DNA of 64,000 bases from the NCBI RefSeq assembly GCF_004027225.2, contig NC_044297.2:3988047-4052046 (forward strand), given 5' to 3'. The translations under genes and the position numbers were made by a program. Positions within the stretch are counted from its first letter, which is position 1. Each line of letters starts with the position of its first letter. This DNA is from Strigops habroptila. Lineage: Eukaryota > Chordata > Aves > Psittaciformes > Psittacidae. The notes below the pieces were generated by a model that ran no database searches, had not been told where the DNA came from, and saw only the letters and a list, made by a program, of their open reading frames with translations. Positions 1 through 12,100 of the stretch are shown piece after piece.

Positions 1-2029
1 GCAAATAGCAAACTTCTCCCATCACAAAACGTTGTCATTGCTACATACCCAGCTAGTTCCGTGCCACACACCATGCACGGCCTGTAAGTAGTGAAAACTT
101 CTGGTATATTAGTGCAATAAATCATTATAAAGGCTACATCTGCTCAGAGAGATGACTATCAGGACCTTCTCTGTACATTAGTTCACAGGAGGCTGCAAGG
201 AAAAGAGTAAATATGCTTCTCCTGGGTACAAGTAAGGCAACACTGAGGTAACTAATTTGCCAATCAGTTAATATCCAATTAGTAGCAAATGAAAGCGTGG
301 CTCATTATGACAGTAGCAAAATCATTCATTAGCCTGCAGGGCTTTATTTTGGTTTAATGATTAGAATAGACAATACTAAAGGAGTTATCCTGCCCCTGTC
401 TGATCTGTGCTGGGAGAAGTTTTGAAACCTCAGCATGTTTTTGCTCAGAACATGGAAGAAAGCTTCGACATCACACTTCTAAATTTAGACAGTGCAACTG
501 TTCCTTTTTTCCTCTCTTTAATGGTAGCTTTCCTCCTCAATTTTAGATCTTAGTGGTTTCTTGCCTCTGCTTGCTAGGCAAAAGAGTGTCTTGAGCTATC
601 AGAGAGGAAGCAAACACTGCCTAGGGCTTGAGAGAGAGCATCAAGGCCCTTGGGCAGCTGGTCAGAGGTGCCAAGTCCAGCTGCCCTGGCAGCAGTAATG
701 TGGTTAGGGAGAAACAACCACAAACATGGGTGCAGGAACCCAAAAGCTCCAGCACTGACTCGCCCCCTGACCGTGGGCAGGTCATTCCTCCACATTATGC
801 TAAAAGCTGTGGAACTGCTGTAGTGGTAAAAGAAACAGAAGCACCTTTAAGGGGATGATGCCGTCAGCACACTAATATTTCTAAAGCTATTCTCATCTGC
901 TCCAAGATAACTATTTAAAATACTTGGGTTTAAAAGACAATCCTTACTGCACCGGGGCTAATTGAGAACAGCAGTTCTTGAACTCTGGAAACATTCCAGA
1001 ACTTGAATCCAGTAGTGACTAGGTTCAGAAAGCAATAACGAATCTTCAGTTCACACTTAGCTTTTCCTTCCCATCACCATGTTGCAAGAACCTAAGTAGT
1101 ACAGAATAAAATACATTAAAAAGATTAAAGGGCTGAAAAACATGGTTGTTAATATTCAACATCTACACAGCACCAGATTTTCAATCTTCCAGATGATTTA
1201 GTGTGTACCTGAGGAAGCAGAGCTGAGTTCCCAGGTGTATCTTCTCGCTCCATTACCCCAATTGCCAATATGGCCCAATTTTCTTTCCTTTTAGCAATGA
1301 GCTAAAAGGGTGCCAAAATAAATAATTATAAAGTGATTAATGTAGTTACAAACCGGCTAAACAAAGGCAAGGAACACATATTAGCTGCTGTATAAACACG
1401 CTTGATGGGAGGTGACCAGGAGGGAAGGAGAAGAGCTGTACCTAAAGGACAATGCTGGGCTGAGAACAAGTGGGGAACTACCAAAAAATATAAAGCTGTC
1501 CACCTGCATCTTTCTTTGCCTTTATAAAAGCAAAAGGTTCTTGCCTCTGGTAAAGCCACAGTCATCCAGCAGTGCCATCACCTGCCAAGGTACTGCGGGA
1601 AGTGATGGGATTGCTAGATAACGGTGGTGCACTTTGTCTGCCATAGGGCCATTACTGCAGGCTGAGCAGGCTAAAATTAGAAGGTGCTAGAGAACAAGCA
1701 CTGCCAAATCTTCCCTGCCAAACCTTAATGAAGGGAAGCGATGAGGGAAGGCTGGCCAGGCAGCCCAGCTCCTGCCTGCAGCCACTGCAGGACCAGTGAG
1801 GCTGCTGCCGCCAAGTCACATCGGCAGTGGAACAGCAGAACATAAACCACCTTCAGTTACACTTATCTAAGGGCCCTGACAACATTCCCCAAGTGGCAGA
1901 ACAGGGGAGGAAACGCATATAACAGAGCATTATGCCCACATTTGCACTGCCAGCCTCTACCTTTGCCACAGCCAGAGCTGTGCTCTGCACAGGCTGAGTG
2001 TCTCTGGCCTGTCCTTAGCCTTAGGGTAG

Positions 2030-2230
2030 TTAGAATTATAGAATCACAGAATCAACCAGGTTGGAAAAGACCTTTAAGATCATCAAGTCCAACCTTTATC
2101 CCAGCACCGCCAAGGCCACGCCTAACCCATGGCACTGAGGGCCTCGGCTACACGGGGTGTGAGCACTTCCAGGGACGGTGACTCCAGCACTGCCCTGGGC
2201 AGCCTGTTCCAATGCCTGAGCACCCTTTCG
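2030..2230 (-). repeat. CR1 LINE 3' end, 5'-truncated
   Basis: Read on the minus strand this is a typical bird CR1 tail: the reverse-transcriptase C-terminal frame (RVLRHWNRLPRAVLESPSLE), then the noncoding stretch on 'ggttggacttgatgatctta' and the octamer-like end 'gattctgtgattctata'. It shares long stretches with the CR1 at 50052-50430, so both belong to the same or a close subfamily. Similarity fades at about 2230, as expected for a 5'-truncated insertion. It sits inside the DPYSL2 intron in the same orientation as the gene. Confidence 0.93.
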
Positions 2231-5200
2231 GATACTCCTTTTAGCTGGGTGTATCTTGGCCAGTGGACACACAGGGTTGCTGTCAGCCATCTCTGCACAG
2301 ATACCAGCTGGTGAAGGACATCTTGTGCGGGCTCTTTGCAACAGAAGCACATATGAAAGGAGCGTTTGTGTCTAAATTTGTCTTCTGGAAAAGTCTAGAG
2401 GGAAAATGGCACAAGAATATGAGACTCTCTGCACAGCGATAGTCTGTGCTAAAATAAAGCATCACAGGCATCAGTGGAAATCAATTTACAGCAGCTCTGA
2501 ATCTTAACTTTGCAGGTTCTACAGACTACCATAATGCACTTAGCAGGGGATTTTATTGCCACTGTGGAGTTACTGGATGGCTGGGACAAAGCTGTAAGAA
2601 ACCCTTTCTCTAAGGAATTGCAGTGTAATTGCCACAAACCCCCCAGAATTCCTGCAACACCCAACTGCTTTTACTCCTACTGATTTCTTCAAGGTTCATC
2701 CACAAGGACATTTTACTGTGCAATTATAAAACCTGCAAATGGAAATACACATTTTAAAACTGGCACGAAAAGAGGGATCAGAGATGGATTTAAAGCATTC
2801 CTAGAAGTATCTGCAGTTCTAGCACTACAGCATCGACAAGCTCTGGATTTCCCTTTGGGCTTGTTACAGCTCCTAATCCCTACTCCCTGTGGGAGAATTC
2901 CCCCTGCCAAAGTCAGTGAGGCTCCTCTTGCTGCAATCAGAGGCAGCAGGACCAAAAGGCCAAAAGAGCTTTAGTAAGTTCACTGATCAGATGATCAGAC
3001 CCTAATATTCTGTCCCGATTCTGCCCTAACTGCTGCATCAGCTCCGAGTCTCAGTGGCTTGAAAGGGGTTTCCCATGTATCCAGCAACCCCCTGCATCTT
3101 ATGAAGTGTTGGGAGGATTAAACACAGGCTGATATATGGCAGGAGTACATCCACCCTTCCCAAAAGATGATGAAAGTGCTGTGCATTATTCATCACTATA
3201 CATTATACCTGCCAATGGACATCTTTTGTTTTAATACCTTACAGGAAAACATTAAAATCAAGTGTCATGATAGGGAAATGACAACAGGTCAAACACGCTA
3301 CTACAAGGAGGTAAAAATCATACAAGTTCTTAGAGAAACAGCCTCATCTTTTTTGCATACAGACTGTCTTAGGTTCTGAGGGTGAATCCGAGATTCACTT
3401 TCCAGCCACACAAACAGGTCGATAGAAATGTACATATGATCTGCAAATTGAAATTAACTTCCCAATTGATTTTGTTTCCTTTTAAATCCCAGGAAGCCTT
3501 GAGAAGGTTCAGAAATAACCTTTTAAGACCAGAGTTCTTGTCATAGAGTGTTTCTTAGAGTCAAGTCCCGAGCATTTCAGCTGCTCTACAATCTTCATTG
3601 TCCTTAACCAAGCCCGAGCCACTGCTCCACAGTTCATTTACTACCACATCATGTTATTTGGAAAGAGACAGTCCTCTTCAGGGTTCTGAAGGGATCTGAC
3701 AGGGATTGCTCTATCATTGCTGTAGGATTATTTTGCAAGCAATGATTACTGAAGCAAAGCTGGAAAAATGGCAGGCATTGTAACAAATGTAACTCAGAAC
3801 TGCATTTCCAGCTCTCTGGAACACCTTCTTTCTTTTACACAACAGTTCTGTTAATGTTCCAGAGTGAACATATGATTATTTGAGCTCTCAACAATGCCCT
3901 GTTACTCATTATTTCTCTCCAGGAATGAATAACCATGATCCTGAGAGCTCTGAGGATTTAGGAAAAAGTCTAGTCATGTCAAAAGCTTCATGACACTGTT
4001 TTTCAAGTGATCCCTCTCCTGTCAATTGTAAAAGAATAGTATTTTCCTAGTCTCTGATAATATCTATTACTTATTACAGTAGGGCACAGCTTTGTTGGTT
4101 TAGATCAGTAGTTTATATCCAGTGCTCTGCACTTCCCAAAGGTCCATAAAATATTCCTAAGGGATGCAAAAAAGGGGACTGTTGCACAGGGGAACCACCT
4201 GAGTCACTGCAGTAACAAGATGGCAATGGGAACTCCAGCTACCAACTTCAGAAGAGACCTGTGATCCCAGGCCTTGTACCTGTGCTGAAGTCTTGGCACC
4301 TCCTCAGGCTCTCTATGCAAACTCAGTTAAGGCAAGCCCTAGGCTTGCTTTGAACCTCTTGCAATCAAACCTTGCTTTTCCCTGCAGATGTTCCCTAAGA
4401 GACCATCTCTTTCCCAAAGAGCTGAGCAAGGCAGAAGGAATAATACCAATTATGCACAGGGGAAATAGAAATGACACAGGTCAAGCAAGCAGTGGCCAAT
4501 GGTTTTTGGCCATTAACGGTCTAAAGAGGGAAGATGACCAAGTTTAAGATGGGAAAGAGAAGCACAGGGAATTCTCCAAGGCCTGGCAGCTGGAAGAGGC
4601 AGAGCTTCCCTCAGCTGTGCTGAGCTGCAGACCTGTTGAATAGGTCACACTGCCTCCAGAGGCCCAACTGCAAAGCGCTGCTCAAAGCAGGCTAACAGAG
4701 CCCTCCTGGTGCCTCTGGAGATGATCTTAACCCTGAATGATGAGGCAGCATGGCCCAGAGGCAATACAGCGAGGCCATGATAGATGCTACACAATACCCT
4801 AGACAGGATAGACACAAAGAGATGTTATTACCCTTATCTTCACCTGCAGAACGATATCTTGCAATTTAATGTGGAATAATTACATTCCTTTTTTTAATCC
4901 TCTGGACAGTGAAGACCTCAGGAAAATAAAAAATAGCTTGTCCATCCTCATTTGTTCATTACTTCAGTGGAGATTAACACAAGACCTTTCTATACAGTGA
5001 CAGAAAGGATGGCTGTGGTTCTAAACCCACTTTGGATCCAATCACTGGCACAAATACTTCCACCTATCTCCACTTCCTCCAGTTGATGGGCACCCATTCC
5101 CATTAGCTCACGAGATGGATTTTTCGTTGCTGTTTTTTGTTCCACCTATTGCTAAAAATTGCCACTCTTGTCAGTCTCAGGCTAAAGAAAAAGCAGCAGG

Positions 5201-7460
5201 AAGATTTCCAACCTATTATGAAATAACTCAAGATCCTGTAAATTAGCATATATTTAGCATATAATTTAGATTCCTATCACACAAGGAAAGAGTGGACGGT
5301 CTATCCAGAGAGAACCTATTTCAGATGTGTTATTAAATGCTTAAGACAGAGGCTTGAAAATAAGGTGCCAAATTCAGCTGCAAAACTTCAGAAGCCTTTT
5401 AACTCCTCTCTGAAATCACTTTAATGCACCGTTTCCTTTCACGCCACTTCCTGCAACATCAGCTCTCTTTATCTTTCCTCTAACACGTTGAGCTTTGGTT
5501 ATAAACACATTTCTATTAACTACACTCAAGCAAAGCCAGTTTTATCTGCTGAGGATGTAACCAATGATTCAAGCCATGGATACAGTCAGCTGGAAAACCA
5601 TCAAAGCTAAACCACTCCTGCAATAAAGTGCCAATCCATAGCAAGGCATTGGTAATAAAAGGCTGCACTTACCCAGATGCTCACAACCCCTCACAACACA
5701 ATCCATTGGCATCAGTTACGTAAAAGGTCATGAGAAACAACTCAAGTGGTTTGCACTATCCCATTACTTCATACCTTCAGTTAACACTTATATGACAATC
5801 TTTAAAATAGAACCAAAACCCCCACACTTTTAAACCAATGTGATTAATAGTCTGCGTGGACTTGTCATTTTTCACCATATTGTACTCTAAGGTTTTGATT
5901 ACACCAGTACCCTTTAATCACAAAATAACTGATCATTTCAGGATTCATTTATCACCTGCTTAGACTTCTGTCCTTCAGGACATCACTGCTTCGAACTGCC
6001 CAACTTAGTCCTGAAAGTGTCCTGAATTGCAAAACCTTTGACTCCCCAAGATGAAAAGGTGTGTGCCCTTCATCCTTGAGATGCACCTTGGTTAGCCCAA
6101 CAAGACTAATTCATCATGGAAAGTTACTCAATTAGTAGACACTTGAACATGGTCAAATCAAACCATAGGCATTTGTGTGGTTGGGTTTGGCAAATCAGGT
6201 CTGAAGTGGTGAGGAGCACATCCCGCTCCTAGGTAAAGGTTGGTAAGTAGCACTTCCTAAAATCAGGGCCTACCTTTGTGATCTTACCATAACAGCAGTT
6301 GTTCACACATGTAAACACAGATGGATGGAGCAGGAGTAGGAAGAAGCAAAGTAAGATCTGACTTGGGGAGAATGAGCCCCCAGTAACACTCAAAGTAATA
6401 TTTCACATTTCTGAAAGCAGGAGAAAGTGGTGAATGAACCAATATTCTAAATGCCAGGTAGATTTCTGCCCTGTGTATGCAGCAGTAAAAATCAGGGGGC
6501 ACATCCTAGAAAGAGTTTCCACAAGAAAGGACTGCTCTGTAAAACCACTGGGGGACTGCTCACAGAAACTCTTCCCCTGTATGCTGGGAGTTTATCAGCT
6601 TGCTGTCAGTGCTTCATTCATTTCTGCTCTTCCAGCCTATGCAAGGGAGCCAGCATTGTCAGAGGAACGCCCAGCGTATTTCAAGGCTCAGATCTGAATC
6701 AAGCTTGTTTAAATCTATTTATCGAGGCAAGCAAACATGCATGGTCAGCTAGACCTATGGGTTAAATGGGTTTTGCCTCAGGAAGAGGATAGGCTTTATT
6801 ACACCATGGCACTTAGAGAGGGACAAAATAGCTTCAGGAGTCTTAAAAGGCTGGGAGGAGTTCGGTGGGTTTCTAAGAGCACACCACATTCCTGTGAAAG
6901 TCCCAGATATTCCCCAGGCAAAAATTCCCACTGCAGCCAGAGGCCTTGATTGAAATTGGCATTGAAATACAGCTCGCAGGGGTCACTCTGGAGCCTGCCC
7001 TCCCCTGGGAGGAAGGGGTAGGAGTTTCCCCTGGAAGAAGCTCGCAGGGATTTGATCCCTGTAGGTGGAGGCTCATTGATGCTCCTTTGCTAACAATTGC
7101 ATTTCTGTGCCCGTGAGCTGCAGTCACTGAGCTGGGTGGGGCATTCTGCTACCGTGGTGCTGGGGAAATGCTTAGGAAAGACAAAAAGTCCATCTCTATC
7201 ACCACACAGAAGGCAGTGCAGGGAAAGGAAGGGTGTTTGTGGGTACAGGGGCTCCTTTCTTCTTCTGCCCTGCTCCCTGTGCACATACACACCTGCAGAG
7301 AGCACACGGGTAACATTAGAGAAGGCTCTAGGAGAGATGCTGCTTCTTAGAGGAAGACACTGGCTGCCACATACATGCAAGTGACATAAAGGCAAGAAAA
7401 TGCAGGGTGGAAAGGACAGATCCCTTCTGCAGCCTATGGTGTGTTCAAGTGGCACCTCAC

Positions 7461-7483
7461 ACATACACACACACATATATATA
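7461..7483. repeat. AC/AT dinucleotide microsatellite
   Basis: A short run of 'acacatacacacacacatat' type sequence lies 10 bases downstream of the DPYSL2 exon donor, so in transcript sense it is a TG/TA-rich tract just inside the intron. Such a tract next to a GTGGGT donor could affect splicing or slip in length, but nothing in the sequence proves this. Confidence 0.75.
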
Positions 7484-7492
7484 AGCACCCAC

Positions 7493-7843
7493 CTTGTCAT
7501 TCAGGTTCTGCAGCGCCTCCTTCCCAGTGGCACTCCTGATCTCCACCTTTCTCCCGAAATCAACAGATGGTTCCCCTCCCTTCCTGCTCTGCCTGGAATA
7601 GACGGACTGAGCATCCGGACCCAGGTGGGCAACATCCTTCTGCTTTGCCACCACTTTGTTAGATCCGCGGCCCACCGAGAGGGAGTCGAAGTCAATGGTC
7701 TTGTTCTCCAGGGAGCCTTCCACGGGGCAGAACATGCCACAGAATTTCTGCCGGGGCTTGGGACTGCCCGAGCCCAGGTTTTTGAAGAAGGCTGGCACTT
7801 CTTCCTCCTCACCCTGCCGCCCAGACTGCTTCTTCTCAGCCAT
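7493..7843 (-). CDS. DPYSL2: DPYSL2/CRMP2 long isoform A, first coding exon
   Basis: This exon encodes residues 1-117 of collapsin response mediator protein 2, isoform A. CRMP2 is a cytosolic tubulin-binding phosphoprotein that promotes axon growth and acts in semaphorin signalling; the long form carries this alternative N-terminus in front of the dihydropyrimidinase-like fold. The match is clear: PAFFKNLGSGSPKPRQKFCG at residues 17-36, TIDFDSLSVGRG at 49-60, YSRQSRKGGEPSVDF in the second half, and EIRSATGKEALQNLNDK at the end. The start ATG at 7843 has a good context (GCC before, G after), and the exon ends in phase 0 at AAG|GTGGGT. All catalytic-fold exons lie outside the window. The exon is GC-rich compared with the flanking intron. 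Identity rests on recalled family sequence; I am sure of the gene and nearly sure of the isoform. Confidence 0.94.
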
Positions 7844-7902
7844 GGCTTGTGTGGTCTCCCTGCTAAGGGAAAATAATAACAGCAGTAACCAGGAGGATCC
7901 TT

Positions 7903-7931
7903 CACTCACACACACACAAGCACACACACAC
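7903..7931. repeat. CA microsatellite in the DPYSL2 5' leader
   Basis: Two short runs of CA repeats interrupted by 'aag' lie about 60-90 bases upstream of the DPYSL2 start codon. In transcript sense they read as a TG tract. A length-variable tract in a 5' leader may be polymorphic. Confidence 0.85.
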
Positions 7932-8249
7932 GAAAAAAGGAGAGGAAAAAAAAAAAGCAGCAAGCGATTGCTCAGGGTCCTAGAGATACGGCAACATCAA
8001 TTGCAAAGGGCTGTGCCTGGCAGGTCCCCTGCCCCCATCGGTGCAAGATAGCCTATGGCTCGCTCTGGTTTCTGTGCTGCGGTGCAAAGTTGAGGGAAGG
8101 TTGGGGCAGATCCTGCTGCAATCAAGGGAGGAGGTTTCAAGTTCCCAGCATCCAGATGGGGAGGGAGGGAAAAGGAGAGAGAGAGGAGGGGAAAAAAAAA
8201 ATAAATAAATTAAAAAATCCTCACTCTGCAGCAGAAACTGAGGATTGAT

Positions 8250-8259
8250 CCGGAAGTGA
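8250..8259 (+). promoter_or_regulatory. ETS/GABP-type site
   Basis: CCGGAAGTGA is a full match to the high-affinity ETS consensus. It lies about 410 bases upstream of the DPYSL2 start codon, near the edge of the GC-rich block, a common position for a TATA-less promoter element. Confidence 0.5.
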
Positions 8260-8573
8260 TGCGAGTGGTGAATTGGCAAATGGACTCGATCAGGTTGGAG
8301 CAGCAGCGCCCATCACACCCTCCCTTTCCCCCTCCCCTTCCCCGGCGTGCTGCTGCTATCGCTACAAGTTGCCCAGAGGCTGATAGGGACCAAGCCCCCC
8401 CCTCACCTCCGCTGCTCTGGAGGCGTGTTCCCAAGGCAGGGCAGCGAGGAGCTCTTCCTTCCTCCCCCCAGCCCCGCAATGGTGGAGTCAGGGAGTGCTC
8501 CGGGAATCCTTTTGTTCCTCACTTTTCTCAGAGCAGCGGAGCCGGAGGGCTGGGTCAGTGGGAGGCAAGATGC

Positions 8574-8619
8574 TGACTCATCTTTCTGGGTTTCGGGGCA
8601 TTGCTGGTGCCTTGACTCA
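8574..8619 (+). promoter_or_regulatory. Paired AP-1 / MARE-like sites
   Basis: Two perfect TGACTCA heptamers start at 8574 and 8613, 39 bases apart. The first is preceded by TGC (TGCTGACTCA), the Maf half-site pattern. Both are upstream of the DPYSL2 exon. Binding is not shown; single heptamers are common, but two within 50 bases of a promoter are less so. Confidence 0.45.
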
Positions 8620-9048
8620 GGTGGACCCTCTTCAGGGGGGTGAAAAGGTCTGATTGATGGCACTGGAGAGAGAATGAGAAAGAGACACAGATGGGCGAGG
8701 GGTGTGGGAACCAAGGGAGACAGGAAAATGAGCCTTTAACCAGGACTTACCTCCAGGAGCTGAAATTAGTGACCTCTCGAGTCAATTAAGCCTCTGCAAT
8801 GCCAGCAGCCCCCAGGCTCTCCCTACGGAGGATCAGGGGAGGCATCCAAAGGCGGCTCCGACTGAAGGCAGGTTTCTAGAGGAGGAGACAGCGCAGCAGC
8901 CCCTTCGCTGTCCCGCTCTTGCCCGTGCATGAGGGGCAGTAGGGGGGCAGAGGGGCGAGGGGCAAAGGGGTGAGGAGGTGGGAGTGAGAGAAACGGGGAC
9001 ACACACACACGACATAGGGTGACCCCCCCCACCGGCGGGCCGGCCGCG

Positions 9049-9068
9049 GGCGCTGTCCCTTCAGCACC
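9049..9068 (+). promoter_or_regulatory. Divergent REST/NRSF (RE1) half-sites
   Basis: GGCGCTGTCC (9049-9058) is the exact reverse complement of the right RE1 half (GGACAGCGCC). One base later, TTCAGCACC (9060-9068) is the exact left half. The two halves therefore point away from each other instead of forming the canonical left-right order. REST silences neuronal genes outside neurons, and DPYSL2 is a strongly neuronal gene about 1.2 kb away, so a role in restricting isoform A is plausible but inferred. Confidence 0.55.
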
Positions 9069-9120
9069 ACCCGGCTCCGGGGGTGGCTCAGGGCCACATC
9101 CCAAGCCCCCAAAACCACCC

Positions 9121-12100
9121 CACAGAGCCTCGCATGAGCTGCTGGACTCTATTGCAGCCTCCTGCCCCTCGTGGCTGCGATAGCTGCTTGTGTCTGGGAT
9201 CCTTTTTGACGTATTCTCTCGGGTTTGGACCCAAATGAACTGCTCCAGCAGCAGGTGATGAGGAGCGAGAGTTGGTTGTTTCTGAACCTTAGTGGTGTCC
9301 GAAGCGAAGCGCTTGGTTCGATAGGGGACCCCACATGGCTCTGCAAGCCCAGCTGAGCCCGTGTACGGGGATGGAGAGCCATTTTCATCCCAACGGTGCT
9401 GCACACAATAGGTTTGGCTGGGCTGTCTCCACCTGATCCATGTTATTAGCACTGCTGATGTGGGTCTTCACGGCTAATCCATATGCAATATCGCTCTGAA
9501 CCGAACCCAATCACCAAGCTGTTCGTTCCTATGCATTATTCATCAGGGTGCATCTTTGCACACGCATACATTAAATGTTAATTTAGAAGCATCTGTGTCC
9601 AAATGGTTACCAAGCACCTTTGCAAGATTCAAGAAAACCGCTAAAAGCAAAAGTTAAATTAAAAAGGAAACAAATCTGAGCCTCTCTCCCTGCAAACCAC
9701 ACCCAAATCAATGCATCTGTACCAAAGGGTGGAAACTCCCTCCCAAACCAAGGTCATAAGCCCTGCAATAAATGCACGGCACAGCAATAAAAGACTCCAG
9801 ACTAAAAGGAAAGAAAGAAACCCACAGCTTGGCCCTGAAGGATGAAGATGATGTGCTCTGGTAACTAATGAAGGAGGGAGAAACCCAAAGACAGAGGCGC
9901 TCCAGGGGAAAAGCTCCAGCTCCTTCCCCTTCTGGGACCACAGCAGTGGATCAGCCAGGGTTGTAGGCGCACTGATCTCAGGTGCTTTGTTGGAGACTGG
10001 AGGCCAACATATGGTCTCTCAGGTACATTGAAGTCCTGTATTATTCAAGGTTTATAAATATTAATAGTCCTACCACTGCTGATCAGGCAGTTCACAGAAG
10101 CTGCAGAGTGCTGACAGGGGCTCCAGCAAGCTGAAAGCCTCCAAGTGATTGTGTTGACACGTCCTGCAGTTTGCTGAAACGTAGGCAGTGGCTTTCAAGG
10201 CCAGCCTTAAATAAAGCTCATTCACCGCTTGGCACATCTTTGGGAGATGCTCAGATGGCCACAGGCCTCTGTGGAGGGGTGGAAAGAGAATGAGCCAGCC
10301 TAGAGGTGGTGAAGTGACCGAGACCAGAATGAAATCCTGCAAACACTGCAACTTCCAACCATTTCAGACCTGAGAAAGGTCACTCCCAAAAGCTGAGGTT
10401 TCTACCACACAGATCTGACTCTCTTTTCCAATAAACCCTCAAAACACAGTCAACAATCACATATTCCACAGCCACCTACAAGTAGTTCCTCTTTCCACAG
10501 GCACTTGAGGTCCCAAAATCACTCTGATTTGGGGACCAGTCATAGAAACGTATTGCCTACGAGTCCCATTGAGCCTCTATAACATCTGACACACAGGTGG
10601 TGTTTAACATCCCAGAATTCCCAGCCAGATATATCAGATTCCTCACCAACTTTATAATAAAAAGAGTATAGACTGATGCAACTTAAGATTCCAGTTCGAG
10701 TTGGCATGGCACAGCTCCCAAGGGGTAGTATATTAAACCAGCAACTGGATACACCCATGCCCTAAGCATGGAAATAACCAGATTTTGCTGAAAAATCCCT
10801 GGGAGCTGCTAACCTGTTTGCTGATAATCCCATGGGGTGTCTGTTCTCCCTGAGAACCACATAACTTACTTGGAAAACAACACTGACCCTTATCTGAATT
10901 CCATCAACCAAATCAATACGAGAAATTCCTCAGATAACAGCTCATACTTAGCCCTATTGACAACGAGAGTGGAGAATCATTGAAGTACTTAAACACAACC
11001 TGAGCAATGAATCAGGCCACTGAGTTCCACTGGCAGCCTTCAGTCTCCATGCAGCTGATTTCATATTCTGGTCCTGTAATGAGTATTAACTGGTTCTTGC
11101 AACATCACAGTGATACAGAGAGAGCAGAATAAGCTGAATGCTTTTTTGCAGATAAACCAGTTAGCAATACATGACCAATTAGTTCATTTTATCAGTTAAT
11201 GCTGCCCACACACCATCTAATAAAAGGGAAACCGAGTGGAATCACAACATCAGGTTTTCTTGACATCTTTTAATACCTTTTCTTAACACTCTGGACAAAT
11301 GACTTCTAGTAGTAATATCTCAACACCACAAAATAGCAGAGTGATGAATAGCTTGCACAGCCTGCCTGAACCTGCAGAGGAAAGTGGTGGCAGAACTTCA
11401 TTTAGGATTCTTTTATGCTACTGCACAAAAGTCCTAAGCTAGTGAGGACTTAATGTCACTTAAGCACTGCAGTACCACATGACAAAAGACAATCCCTGCC
11501 TGGGGATTTGCCCTGGCAGAGACAAGAAAAAGGAGTGCATGAAGAGCACATGGATCCTTCTCAAAAGGAAAAAGATTGACATTGATATAGAGGGGAAAAT
11601 GGGAGAACAAAGCTATGAAGGAGGCAGGCTCCTTGTCAAGCAAGTGGAAAATTAGGTCTCTACTTACATACTAATACTCTCTCTGTGCTACAGTGCTCTA
11701 GTTAGTATCTGTGGCCTGCCTAGAAAAACCAAGCAAGATAGGGCTCCTTCACTAACCTGTGTTGCTTGAATGGCTCTAGTGATTCCCAATCTCCTATTCT
11801 GTCTAGCCAAGACATGCCAACTTCTCATGCATAACATGATGAATGGTGCTTTACTACATTTCATTGCCATAGTTACTTCCATGTGCAGGGTAAGGCTGAA
11901 CAACCAGACTTGATTTGAATTAGAAGCAATGCAATATAAGCTCTATGTTGTTTTACTTGTCTACCACTCTTAGGTGAGACAATCCAGAATTGTCTTCATT
12001 ATTTAAAGATTAAGAACCCAGCCAGAAATTACAGCAGTATATTCTGCCATTAGATTGCCATTAATAAAACACATGACAGCGACTACTTCCAAATCTGGGG

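Larger units (their letters stand above)
1..7492 (-). other. DPYSL2: DPYSL2 first intron (partial)
   Basis: This stretch lies directly downstream (minus sense) of the DPYSL2 A-isoform first coding exon, whose splice donor reads AAG|GTGGGT at 7493/7492. I see no dihydropyrimidinase-like exon in it: the conserved sequence that should follow residue 117 is absent, so the next exon lies beyond base 1. It contains one CR1 fragment at about 2030-2230, an AC/AT simple repeat at 7461-7483, and otherwise unremarkable A/T-rich DNA. The open frames in it are short, lack splice context and match nothing I recognise. Confidence 0.8.
7844..8300 (-). other. DPYSL2: Probable 5' UTR of DPYSL2 isoform A
   Basis: The region just upstream of the ATG is G/A and C/A rich, with a CA/TG microsatellite at 7903-7931 and an A-tract near 7949. 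No in-frame coding extension of the conserved protein is visible. A sequence resembling a splice acceptor (TTTTCCCTTAG on the minus strand, ending near 7863) lies about 20 bases before the ATG, so part of the 5' UTR could come from a separate noncoding exon. The transcription start cannot be fixed from sequence alone. Confidence 0.5.
8200..9120 (-). promoter_or_regulatory. DPYSL2: GC-rich promoter region of DPYSL2 isoform A
   Basis: The composition shifts from A/T-rich flanks to C/G-rich sequence with homopyrimidine runs and CpGs over about 0.9 kb upstream of the A-isoform first exon. Recognisable sites are an ETS/GABP-type CCGGAAGTGA at 8250-8259, two AP-1 cores TGACTCA at 8574-8580 and 8613-8619, and a pair of REST half-sites at 9049-9068. 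No clear TATA box is visible. Promoter function is inferred from position and composition. Confidence 0.6.

Noticed and set aside
2096-2352. Overlapping 76-84-residue frames with RVLRHWNRLPRA
   Set aside because: This is the reverse-transcriptase tail of a CR1 LINE, not a host gene.
7656-8051. Plus-strand frame opposite the DPYSL2 exon
   Set aside because: Antisense shadow of the DPYSL2 A-isoform coding exon.
9049-9068. A canonical RE1 element in the usual left-right order
   Set aside because: The right half does not follow TTCAGCACC downstream; only the divergent arrangement is present, so it is reported as such.
8823-9452. A 209-residue minus-strand frame upstream of DPYSL2
   Set aside because: It is Pro/Ser/Arg-rich in a GC-rich region, has no recognised domain and lies in the promoter area; most likely a chance frame.
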